From Aegilops tauschii subsp. strangulata (taxonomy: Eukaryota; Streptophyta; Magnoliopsida; Poales; Poaceae), in assembly GCF_002575655.3 (NCBI RefSeq), contig NC_053040.3:358730267-358794266 (forward strand): a DNA stretch of 64,000 nt. Direction: 5' to 3'. Numbering within the stretch: the first letter of the stretch is position 1; every line of letters begins with the position of its first letter. Below, piece after piece: positions 46,699-56,498 of the stretch. The position numbers were made by a program, and so were the translations under genes. A model generated the notes under the pieces. It did not search any database. It was not told the DNA's origin and saw only the letters and a program-made list of their open reading frames with translations.

Positions 46699-48248
46699 AG
46701 ACCTCGCTTGTCCTCAAGCGAAAGCCGATAACGATAAATATGTCCACATGTTTAGAGGTAGAGATGTCGATAAAATAAAATACGGACATGAGGGCGTCAT
46801 GATTGTTCTCATAACAGCAACATATATAGATATTGTCATATGATTTCTTATGCTCAAGTAATAATCTATTCACAATGCAAACTATGAATCAGAAACTTTA
46901 TTGAGAACTAACAAACTATAATCTCAGTCATTGAAGCAATTGCAATTTATCATAACATCAGAAAGAGTCTATGTCAGAGCTTTCTAGCAAGTCCACATAC
47001 TCAACTATCATTTAGTCTTTCATAATTGCTAACACTCACGCAATACTTGTGGTTACGGAGTTTTAATCGGACACAGAGAAAGATAGGGGCTTATAGTTTC
47101 GCCTCCCAACCTTTTACCTCAATGGTAATGTCAACACTAATAGTTCATGCTAACCCACATCCAATTAGATATATATATCAGGATCTTTCCAACATCCTGT
47201 GCTTGCCAAAGGATAAAATGTAAAAAGGAAAGGTGAAGATCACCATGACTCTTGCATAAGGTAGAAGATAATAATAAAAGATAGGCCCTTCGCAGAGGGA
47301 AGCAGAGGTTGCCATGCGCTTTCAGGGTTGGATGCACAAAATCTTAATGTGAAAGAACGTCATTTTATATTGCCACTTGTGATATGAACCTTTATTATGC
47401 AGTTCGTCGCTTTTATTTCTTGCACATCACAAGATCATATAAAGCTTATTTCCTCCACACCAATCAATCATACATATTTAGAGAGCAATTTTTATTGCTT
47501 GCACCGATGACAACTTACTTGAAGGATCTTACTCCATCCATAGGTAGATATGGTGGACTCTCATGGCAAAACTTGGTTTAAGGGTTTTTGGAAGCACAAG
47601 TAGTATCTCTACTTGGTGCAAAGAATTTGGCTAGCATGAGGGGGAAAGGCAAGCTCAACATGTTGGATGATCCATGACAATATACTTTATCTCAGATATA
47701 AGAAAACATAACCCATTACGTTGTCTTCCTTGTCCAACATCAACTCTTTAGCATGTCATATTTTAATGAGTGCTCCCAATCATAAAAGATGTCCAAGATA
47801 GTATATTTATATGTGAAACCCCTCTTTCTTCATTACTTCCTATTAATAGCAACGATGACCAAAGCTATGTTTGTCAACTCTCAACAATTTTTAATCATCA
47901 TACTCTTTTTATGTGAAGTCATTACTCTCAATAAGATCAATATGATCTCTTTATTTCTTTTTATTCTTTTCTCTTTTCTTTTATTCCCTCAAGATCATAG
48001 CAAGATAATCAAGCCCTTGACTCAACACTAATCTTTATTATATATCTTACGGACTCGATTACATAGAGAGATCATAAAGCAAAACTCAAAACTAGATCAT
48101 ACCAAAACTTTATTCTACTAGATCAAGATATTACTAAAAGGATCGAATTAAGAAAAACGGTAAAGAAAGGAGATGTGGTTGTGATACGATACCGGGGCAC
48201 CTCCCCCAAGCTTGGCAGTTGCCAAGGGGAGTGTCCATACCCATATGA
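46699..48248 (-). other. Non-coding 3' interior of Gypsy B
   Basis: This is 1.5 kb of AT-rich sequence between the extra ORF and the polypurine tract, with only short frames. Long non-coding 3' interiors are usual in Athila-type elements. Confidence 0.7.
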
Positions 48249-48665
48249 TTATGTCTCCTTTGTTGAAGAAGAAGAAGATGGTTTAGTTGATGGCGTAGCC
48301 TTCTTCCTTAATTTGCGCTTGAGGACGGAATTTTGATCCCTCAAGTCATCAATCTCCTGCTCCAGGCTTAATATATTTTTGCATAATTCCTGCTTGTTTT
48401 CCTGCAAGAGACGAAAGGGGATAAACTCGATCTTAAATTTCTTTGCTCTATCAGGGAGGCTTGACTTTTTGAACTCCACATGCATGTCCCCAGGTTGAGG
48501 TAATGGGACTTCATCTTCATCTGAGCTCGTCTCCTCCTTTCTCTTGGGCTCATAGTCCTCTTCTTCTTCCGTAGTCCAACCACAATGCTCCACATCCCCA
48601 TAGACCTTAGGATCTGCAAGGTAATCAGCCACATAGCTTTCTCCTTCCGAATCCTGGGACGACAT
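48249..48665 (-). CDS. Extra ORF of Gypsy B, small acidic/basic coiled-coil protein, unknown function
   Basis: This 138-residue frame lies about 330 bases downstream of the integrase stop on the same strand, where Athila-type elements may carry an additional ORF. The first 60 residues are acidic (TTEEEEDYEPKRKEETSSDE). A probable coiled coil follows at about residues 88-122 (LSLEQEIDDLRDQNSVLKRK). The tail is Ser/Thr-rich (KPSSSSSTKET). No signal peptide, membrane segment or zinc finger is seen, so it does not look like an envelope protein. The frame is intact from ATG to stop. Expression is uncertain; a GC-rich module also found in the LTR lies just upstream at 48819-48875. Confidence 0.55.
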   Translation of the reverse strand: MSSQDSEGESYVADYLADPKVYGDVEHCGWTTEEEEDYEPKRKEETSSDEDEVPLPQPGDMHVEFKKSSLPDRAKKFKIEFIPFRLLQENKQELCKNILSLEQEIDDLRDQNSVLKRKLRKKATPSTKPSSSSSTKET

Positions 48666-48818
48666 GTTGCTCTAATCTGCAGCAGGACAGCTCGAAACAA
48701 AGACATGAGATTTTTGCGTGATACGGAGGTCAAAACCTTCGGGAGATTATATAATGAATTTTTACCGACCAAAATACGTAACGTGCAAGAAAACGGAGTC
48801 CGGAGAGCACACGAGGTG

Positions 48819-48875
48819 CCCACGAGGTAGGGGGCGCGCCCAGTAGGGTAGGGCGCGCCCTCCACCCTCGTGGAG
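48819..48875. repeat. GC-rich palindromic module shared with the LTRs
   Basis: Two copies of GGGCGCGCCC separated by about 10 bases are bracketed by CCACGAGG and CCTCGTGG arms. The same arrangement occurs in both Gypsy B LTRs (46350-46405 and 55010-55065), and part of it in the LTR of Gypsy A. It could fold into a stable hairpin. Role unknown. Confidence 0.7.
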
Positions 48876-48990
48876 GCCTCGTGTCCTTCCCGGACTGCTT
48901 CTTATTTTTCTATTTATCTAAATATTCCAAAACGGAGAAAAATTGCCATTAGAACTGTTTTGGAGTCGGTTTACTTACCGTGCCACATAC

Positions 48991-50241
48991 CTATTCCTTT
49001 TCGGAGTCTGAAACGTTCCGGAAATTGTCCCTTATGTATTCCTTCGGGGTTACGGTTTCAATAACATTGGTTTCAACATTTATAGGATTACCTGAGATAT
49101 AATGTTTGATTCTTTGACCGTTTATCACCTTCAGATTTGTGCCTTCGAAGTTATTGATTTTTATGGCACCGGAACGATAGACCTCCTCAATAACATAAGG
49201 GCCTTCCCATTTAGAGAGAAGTTTTCTTGCAAAAAATCTTAAACAAGAGTTGTATAGCAATACATAATCACCTACATTAAACTCACGCTTTTGTATCCTT
49301 TTGTCATGCCATCTTTTAACTTTTTCTTTAAACAATTTGGCATTCTCATAAGCTTGGGTTCTCCATTCATCAAGTGAGCTAATGTCGAATAACCTCTTCT
49401 CACCGGCAAGTTTGAAATCATAATTGAGCTCTTTAATAGCCCAATATGCCTTATGTTCTAGTTCGAGAGGTAAGTGACATGCTTTTCCATAAACCATTTT
49501 ATACGGAGACATACCCATAGGATTTTTGTATGCAGTTCTATAAGCCCATAATGCATCATCCAGTTTCTTGGACCAATTCTTTCTAGATCTATTAACAGTC
49601 TTTTGCAAAATTAATTTGAGCTCTCTATTACTCAATTCTAATTGACCACTAGACTGTGGGTGATAAGGAGATGCAATTCTATGATTAACATCATATTTAG
49701 CAAGCATTTTACAAAAAGCACCATGAATAAAATGTGAACCACCATCAGTCATTAAATATCTAGGGACTCCAAACCTCGGGAAAATAACTTCTTTAAGCAT
49801 TTTAATAGAAGTGTTATGATCAACACTACTAGTTGGAATAGCTTCTACCCACTTAGTAACGTAATCAACAACAACTAAAATATGTGTATATCCATTAGAG
49901 GCAGGAAAAGGTCCCATATAATCAAAGCCCCAAACATCAAATGGTTCAATAACAAGTGAATAATTCATAGGCATTTCTTGACGTCTACCAATATTACCAA
50001 TTCTTTGACATTCATCACAAGACAAGACAAACTTACGGGCATCCTTGAAGAGAGTAAGCCAATAAAAACCGGATTGCAATACCTTATGTGCAGTTCTATC
50101 TCCAGTGTGGTGTCCTCCATAAGCCTCGGAGTGACACTTGCATAGGATCTGTTCCTGTTCATGCTCAGGTACACAACGTCTAATAACACCATCTACTCCT
50201 TCTTTATAAAGATGTGGGTCATCCCAAACGTAATGTCTCAA
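48991..50241 (-). pseudogene. Integrase part of the Gypsy B polyprotein (frameshifted from RT/RNase H)
   Basis: This would insert element DNA into the genome. The HHCC zinc-binding module is present (H37, H44, C75, C78 of this frame; GFYWLTLFKDA between). The catalytic triad is visible as D107 (GFDYMGPF), D166 (LMTDGGSHF) and E202 (GQLELSNRE), with D-35-E spacing. A C-terminal region with FNVGDYVLLYNS and KWEGPYVI follows. No chromodomain is seen, as expected for the Athila side. The frame joins the upstream pol frame only through a shift at an A-run near 50246-50262, so the polyprotein is broken here. Confidence 0.88.
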
Positions 50242-53219
50242 ATCATAGAATTTTTTTTCTTTTGCTGGTATGTGAAACTAGGTGGTATAAATTTAGCAAC
50301 AATATAATTAGCATAATCAGCATACCATGGAGCGGTACGAGAAGCATTTATGACATTTAATTGTTCATCCAGAAAGCCATCATTAATAGGTAGTGGGTCA
50401 TCAAGACCATTTTCTAACCTAGACAAGTTATGTGCAACGGGGTTCTCAGCTCCCTTTCTATCAACAATATGTAAATCAAATTCTTGTAGCAAGAGAACCC
50501 ATCTAATAAGTCTAGGTTTAGCATCTTTCTTTTCCATAAGATATTTAATAGCAGCATGATCCGTGTGAATAGTTACTTTAGAATCAACAATATAAGGTCT
50601 GAACTTATCACAAGCAAATACAACTGCTAAGAATTCTTTCTCAGTAGTAGCATAATTTCTCTGAGCATTGTCTAGAGTTTTACTAGCATATTGGATAACA
50701 TTTAATTTCTTATCAACTCTTTGCCCTAGAACAGCACCTACAGCATAATCACTAGCATCACACATAATTTCAAAAGGTAAATTCCAATCAGGTGGCTGAA
50801 CAACAGGTGCAGAGATCAATGATTTCTTAAGTATTTCAAATGCTTCTACACAATCATCATCAAAGACAAATGGTATATCTTTTTGTAATAAATTCGTCAA
50901 AGGCCGAGAAAATTTTGAGAAGTCCTTAATGAACCTCCTATAAAAATCGGCGTGACCAAGGAAACTTCTTATACCTTTGATGTCCTTGGGACATGGCATC
51001 TTTTCAATAGCATCAACCTTGGCTTTATCAACTTCAATACCTCTTTCAGAAACTTTATGTCCCAAGACAATACCTTCATTAACCATAAAGTGGCACTTTT
51101 CCCAATTCAAGACAAGGTTAGTTTCTTCACATCTCTGCAAAACTCGATCAAGGTTGCTCAAGCAATCATCAAAAGAGGATCCATAAACGGAGAAGTCGTC
51201 CATGAAAACCTCACAAATCTTTTCACAAAAGTCAGAAAATATAGCCATCATGCATCTTTGAAAGGTAGCAGGTGCATTACATAAACCAAAAGGCATACGT
51301 CTATAAGCAAAAGTACAGAAAGGGCAAGTAAAAGTGGTCTTTGATTGATCATCGGCTGACACAGGTATTTGAGAGAAACCAGAATAACCATCTAGAAAGC
51401 AAAAATGTGTATGTTTGGATAATCTTTCTAGCATTTGATCGATAAAAGGTAAGGGGTAATGATCCTTTTTAGTAGCTTTATTTAATTTACGGAAATCAAT
51501 TACCATCCTATAACCTGTAATAATTCTTTGCGGGATCAATTCATCTTTATCATTAGGAACGACAGTAATACCTCCCTTCTTAGGGACACAATGGACATGA
51601 CTTACCCACTGACTATCAGCAACGGGATAAATTATACCTGCCTCAAGGAGCTTTAGTATTTCCTTTCTTACCACTTCTTTCATCTTAGGATTCAGCCGTC
51701 GTTGGTGATCATGAACTGGTTTGGCATCTTTCTCCAAATTTATTTTATGTTGACATAGAGTGGGACTGATGCCCTTAAGATCATCAAGAGTATATCCAAT
51801 AGCAGCACGGTGCTTCTTCAGAGTTTTCAATAATCTCTCTTCTTCATGCTCTGAAAGGTTAGCACTAATAATAACAGGATATATCTTTTTCTCATCAAGA
51901 TAAGCATATTTAAGAGTATCAGGTAACGGTTTAAGCTCAAACACGGGATCGCCCTTGGGTGGAGGAGGATCCCCTAGGATTTCAACAAGCAAATTGTGTT
52001 TCAGGATAGGTTCCTGTTTAAAGAATACTTCATCTATTTCCCTTCTTTCATTCATAAACATATCATTTTCATGGTCTAGCAAATATTGTTCTAAAGGATC
52101 ACTTGGAGGTACAGCAATAGAAGCAAGACCAATTATTTCATCCTTACTGGGCAATTCCTCTTCACGGTGTTGTCTACGAAATTTAGAGAAATTAAACTCA
52201 TGAGACATATCACCCAAACCAATAGTAACAACATCCTTTTCGCAGTCTATCCTAGCATTAACAGTGTTCAAGAAGGGTCTACCAAATATAATGGGACAAA
52301 AGCTATCTTGTGGGGAGCCAAGAACAAGAAAATCAACATGATATTTAGTTTTTCCACACAAGACTTCAACATCTCTAACAATTCCCATGGGTGAAATAGT
52401 ATCTCTATTGGCAAGTTTAATTGTGACATCAATATCTTCCATCTCGGCAGGTGCAATATCATGCATAATTTCTTTGTATAAGTCAAAAGGTATTGCACTA
52501 GCACTAGCACCCATATTAACAGGCATGCCTACCACAGGTCTATGTTTATCTTTAGCACAATGTTTGGCAATTCTAGCAGTTTCATTACAGAAATGAATAA
52601 CATGCCCATCAATATTATCAAACAAGAGATCTTTAACAATAGCAATATTAGGTTCAACTTTAATTTTCTCAGGAGGTGTATAAGTTCTAATATTGCTTTT
52701 ACGGACCACAGTTGAAGCTTTAGCATGATCCTTTATCCTAACACGGAAAGGTGGTTTCTCAACATAAGAAGTAGGAACAATACGATCATTATAAGTGATA
52801 GTCTTTTCTTCAACTTTAATAGGTGCAGCTACTTTTACTTCTATGGGAGGATGATATTTAAACCACTTCTCCTTGGGGAGATCAACGTAAGCAGCAAAAG
52901 ATTCACAGAAAGAAGCTACTATCTCGGAGTCAAGTCCATATTTAGTGCTAAATTTACGGAAAACATCGGTATCCATAAAAGATTTAACACAATCAAACTT
53001 AGGTGTCATACCTGACTCCTTACCTTCGTCGAGATCCCAATCTTCAGAGTTGCGTTTAATTCTTTCCAATAAATCCCATTTGAATTCAATAGTTTTCATC
53101 ATAAAAGAGCCAACACAAGAAGTATCGAGCATGGTGCAACTGTTATCAGAAAGCCGAGCATAAAAACTTTGAATAATTATTTCTCTTGGGAGCTCATGAT
53201 TGGGGCATGAATATAACAT
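50238..53219 (-). pseudogene. Gag C-terminus, protease, reverse transcriptase and RNase H of Gypsy B
   Basis: The 993-codon open frame begins within gag because gag is frameshifted upstream. A retropepsin-like segment lies at about residues 230-320. Its active-site motif reads N-M-G-A-S at 234-238, where Asp is expected first, and the second motif is IFGRPFL at 311-317. RT spans about 490-770: [10 protein letters not shown] at 606-615, [10 protein letters not shown] at 641-650, and the catalytic FMDD at 672-675. RNase H follows from about 815 ([14 protein letters not shown], then IHTDHAA at 884-890). The frame itself has no internal stop. It ends by a frameshift in a run of A bases just before integrase. 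Confidence 0.88.
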
Positions 53220-53268
53220 TGATTTAAGCCTCCCCCAAGCTTGAGCGATGCTTTCTCCTTCGCGAGGC

Positions 53269-53320
<52 letters not shown>

Positions 53321-53716
53321 GCGATCACGATGAACAAGATGCATAGGATAAAATTTCTGATGAAATTCCAATTTCAATCGTTTGTAGTTCCATGACCCCG
53401 TATCACAGAGCCTATACCATGTCAATGCATCTCCCTTCAAAAATAAAGGGAAGACCTTCTTCTTAATAAAATCACCGGGTATACCTGCAAGCTTAAATAA
53501 TCCACAAACTTCATCCACATATATTAGGTGCTCATCAGGATGCTTTGTTCCGTCTCCTGTAAAAGGATTAGCTAGCAGTTTTTCTAACATACCCGAAGGA
53601 ATTTCAAAGTGGACATTTTCATTTTCAGTAGGTTCAGTAGGTTGAGGAGCAACTCTTTGCTCTACTGGTCGGGGTGAAGATACCCCAAACAAGCCCCTCA
53701 GAGGATTACTTTCCAT
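53177..53716 (-). pseudogene. Gag of Gypsy B, broken by a TA microsatellite
   Basis: The frame starts MESNPLRGLFG. It carries the retrotransposon gag core at about residues 45-130 (PFTGDGTKHPDEHLIYVDEV, FLKGDALTWY, LKLEFHQKFYP). After HRDRNYIY it runs into an alternating Tyr/Ile stretch encoded by the TA repeat at 53273-53317, and leaves the correct frame. The true continuation is in the overlapping frame beginning at about 53219. The break removes the link between the N- and C-terminal halves of gag. Confidence 0.85.
53273..53317. repeat. (AT)n microsatellite of about 22 units inside gag
   Basis: Uninterrupted AT alternation of about 45 bases. Related copies would carry only a short ATATAT here, judging from the coding sense on both sides. 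Its length changes the reading frame. Confidence 0.95.
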
Positions 53717-53792
53717 AGTGACAAGTGACAGTAAATTTCAGCACACTATATAAATTTTTCCTTACCAAATTCCACCTACCAAAGGCGCTTCA

Positions 53793-53811
53793 CTCCCCGG
53801 CAACGGCGCCA
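53793..53811 (-). other. Primer-binding site (tRNA-Asp type) of Gypsy B
   Basis: The minus strand reads TGGCGCCGTTGCCGGGGAG, 11 bases inside the 5' LTR boundary, identical to the site of Gypsy A at 83-101. Confidence 0.9.
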
Positions 53812-53822
53812 GGAAAGAGTCT

Positions 53823-55341
53823 TGATGACCCACAAGTATAGGGGATCTATCGTACTACTTTCGATAAGTAAGAGTGTCGAACCCAACGAGGAGCGGAAGG
53901 AAATGATAAGCGGTTTTCAGCAAGGTATTCTCTGCAAGCACTGAAATTATAGGTAACAGATAGTTTTGTGATAGGATAATTTGTAACGAGCAACAAGTAA
54001 CAAAAGTAAATAAAGTGCAGAAAGGTGGCCCAATCCTTTTTGTAGCAATGGACAAGCCTGGACAAACTCTTATATAAAGGAAAACGCTCCCGAGGACACA
54101 TGGGAATTATCGTCAAGCTACTTTTCATCACGTTCATATGATTCGCGTTCGGTACTTTGATAATTTGATATGTGGGTGGACCGGTGCTTGGGTGCTGTCC
54201 TTACTTGGACAAGCATCCCACTTATGATTAACCTCTATTGCAAGCATCCGCAACTACAACAAAAGTATTAAGGTGAACCTAACCATAACATGAAACATAT
54301 GGATCCAAATCAGCCCCTTACGAAGCAACGCATAAACTAGGGTTTAAGCTTCTGTCACTCTAGCAACCCATCATCTACTTATTACTTCCCAAGCCTTCCT
54401 CTAGGCCCAAATAATGGTGAAGTGTTATGTAGTCGACGTTCACATAACACCACTAGAGGATAGACAACATACATCTCATCAAAATATCGAACGAATACCA
54501 AATTCACATGACTACTAATAGCAAGACTTCTCCCATGTCCTCAGGAACAAACGTAACTACTCACAAAGCATATTCATGTTCATAATCAGAGGAGTATTAA
54601 TATGCATATAGGGTCTGAACATATGATCTTCCACCAAATAAACCAACTAGCATCAACTACAAGGAGTAATCAACACTACTAGCAACCTACAGGTACCAAT
54701 CCCAGACTTTGAGACAAGAATTGGATACAAGAGATGAACTAGGGTTTGAGAGGAGATGGTGCTGGTGAAGATGTTGATGGAGATGGCCCTCTCCCGATGA
54801 GAGGAGCGTTGGTGATGACGATGGCGATGATTTCCCCCTCCCGGAGGGAAGTGTCCCCGGCAGAACAGCTCTACCGGAGCCCTAGATTGGTTCTGCCAAG
54901 GTTCCGCCTCGTGGCGGCGGAGTCTCGTCCCGAAAGCTTGCTTATGATTTTTCTTCGGACGAAAGACTTCATATAGCAGAAGATGGGCACCGGAGGGCCA
55001 ACGGGGGGGCCACGAGGCAGGGGGCGCGCCCAGGGGGTAGGGCGCGCCCCCACCCTCATGGCCAGGTGGAGGCCCCCCTGACGTATTTCTTCCGCTCAAT
55101 ATTTTTTATTATTTCCAAAAATAACTTTCGTGGAGTTTCAGGACTTTTGGAGTTGTGCAGAATAGGTCTCTAATATTTTCTCCTTTTCCAGCCCAGAATT
55201 CCAGCTGCCGGCATTCTCCCTCCTTATGTAAACCTTGTAAAATAAGAGAGAATAGGCACAAGTATTGTGACATAATGTGTAATAACAGCCCATAATGCAA
55301 CAAATATCGATATAAAAGCATGATGCAAAATGGACGTATCA
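53823..55341 (-). repeat. 5' LTR of Gypsy B (1519 bp)
   Basis: It runs from TGATGACCC to GACGTATCA on the plus strand and is followed by the duplication AGCCA at 55342-55346. It carries the unbroken version of the CACTA target site. Compared by eye with the 3' LTR it differs at roughly a few dozen positions. Confidence 0.92.
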
Positions 55342-55705
55342 AGCCATCGGAGCGGCTGCCGGAGCTCGACGCGGTGGCCGAAGATGGGATTTGGATTGAA
55401 TTAGAGAAGGGGTGGAGAAGAGATGGAGTGGAGCGAAGTGAGTGTAGGGTTTCCAGATTGGGGTTTATGTGGGGACATAGTGGGGGCGGCGGTGGGCCGG
55501 TCTGACATGGCGGACACGCCCGGGTGCGCTCGAGCCGCCCCATATCTTCCCTACATTTGGGTTGGATATGAGGCACGTCGGACATCCCAGACATTTGAGA
55601 GGCCGATTTGAGGCGCCCAAGTTGGTCGTTTTTTTGACCGGTCAATGACTGGTCTGCCCGTCTGGACGTTTGAGACCGGTTTAAGGCGTCTGGTTGTAGA
55701 TGCTC
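55342..55705 (-). mobile_element. Right part of the split class II element
   Basis: It begins with the Gypsy B duplication AGCCA and ends with the terminal sequence GTTGTAGATGCTC, the inverted counterpart of GAGCATCTAAAG at 9555. On the minus strand it holds the N-terminal part of the gene-like ORF, with a Ser-rich stretch (ATASSSGSRSDG) reaching the insertion point. Confidence 0.55.
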
Positions 55706-56498
55706 TTATAAACTGGACCGGCCAAACAAGAGAACGATTCTCTCTTGGCATGGCACCTCTAGTAATATATTCAGGTGTGAGAACTCTTCTCCGATGATTC
55801 CTTAGAAAAAATGCGGGATAGATTAAGTGCCCATCAAAAGAGACCATTTCTCTTAAAACTTCTGTCCCTCCAAGCATTGTACATCCTTCCAGAGGGAAAT
55901 GCACCTAAGATCAAATATTTTGAGCCGACTTCCATGGAAAATTCAGACTTACTTTTTAATGTCGCGATCACGTAAAACCATAAACTTTGAAGCTCAATAG
56001 CTAAATACATGGCAATTAAATCATGAGCCGGGATCATTAAGAAGCATACTGCAAGTAGGAAGTGGAATTAATACAATGAATTCAGAAGCATCAAACCTCT
56101 TAATTTGAGAAATTGTTGATCCACTCAAAATCGTGAATCAAATCTCAAATTGATACCTCATCTATATGAGAGGGCTCGTTAAGAAATAGTTGACGAGGTC
56201 AAAATTTTAAATCAAATCTAAAGTTGAACACCTCAATTGAATGAGAGGGCTTTAAAATAAGGGAGCACAGTGAATTCCCATAATTCCATGTACAAAATAT
56301 GTGGGCCTCAACTTCGACCGCCGTTCACACGGTCGGCCCAATACTAATGGGCTGGAAACACCCACCCTGGTCATAGATAGGGTTTTAGTGGGGTTTCACT
56401 CATCGCAGAGCCTTGTCTCAATCAAAGAGAGAGAAAAAAACTCATCGCAGAGCCGCCGACGACCGTAGCACAGCGGCAGAGAAGTGCGGCAAGCGGCC
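55706..56498 (+). promoter_or_regulatory. Upstream region of the RPC10-type gene
   Basis: There is no gene here. A repeated pattern (AATCAAATCTCAAATTGA and AATCAAATCTAAAGTTGA, each followed by ATGAGAGGGCT) occurs near 56135-56250. The promoter and 5' UTR of the next gene should lie in the last few hundred bases. Confidence 0.4.

Larger units (their letters stand above)
22273..55341 (-). mobile_element. Athila/Tat-type Gypsy element B, nearly complete, interrupted by a CACTA transposon
   Basis: This is a minus-strand Ty3/Gypsy element of about 10.2 kb once the CACTA insertion is removed. The 5' LTR is 53823-55341. The 3' LTR is 22273-22428 plus 45319-46684. The duplication AGCCA flanks the whole. 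From the 5' side it holds a tRNA-Asp primer site, gag, protease, RT and RNase H, integrase, a small extra ORF, and a polypurine tract. RT wording ([26 protein letters not shown]) and the tRNA-Asp primer point to the Athila side of the Gypsy elements. It is disabled by frameshifts in gag and before integrase. Confidence 0.9.

Noticed and set aside
53847..54137. Minus-strand ORF with hydrophobic stretches at the end of the Gypsy B LTR
   Set aside because: It lies in the LTR, has near-identical relatives at 45238-45486 and 22297-22494 only because these are LTR copies, and matches no protein.
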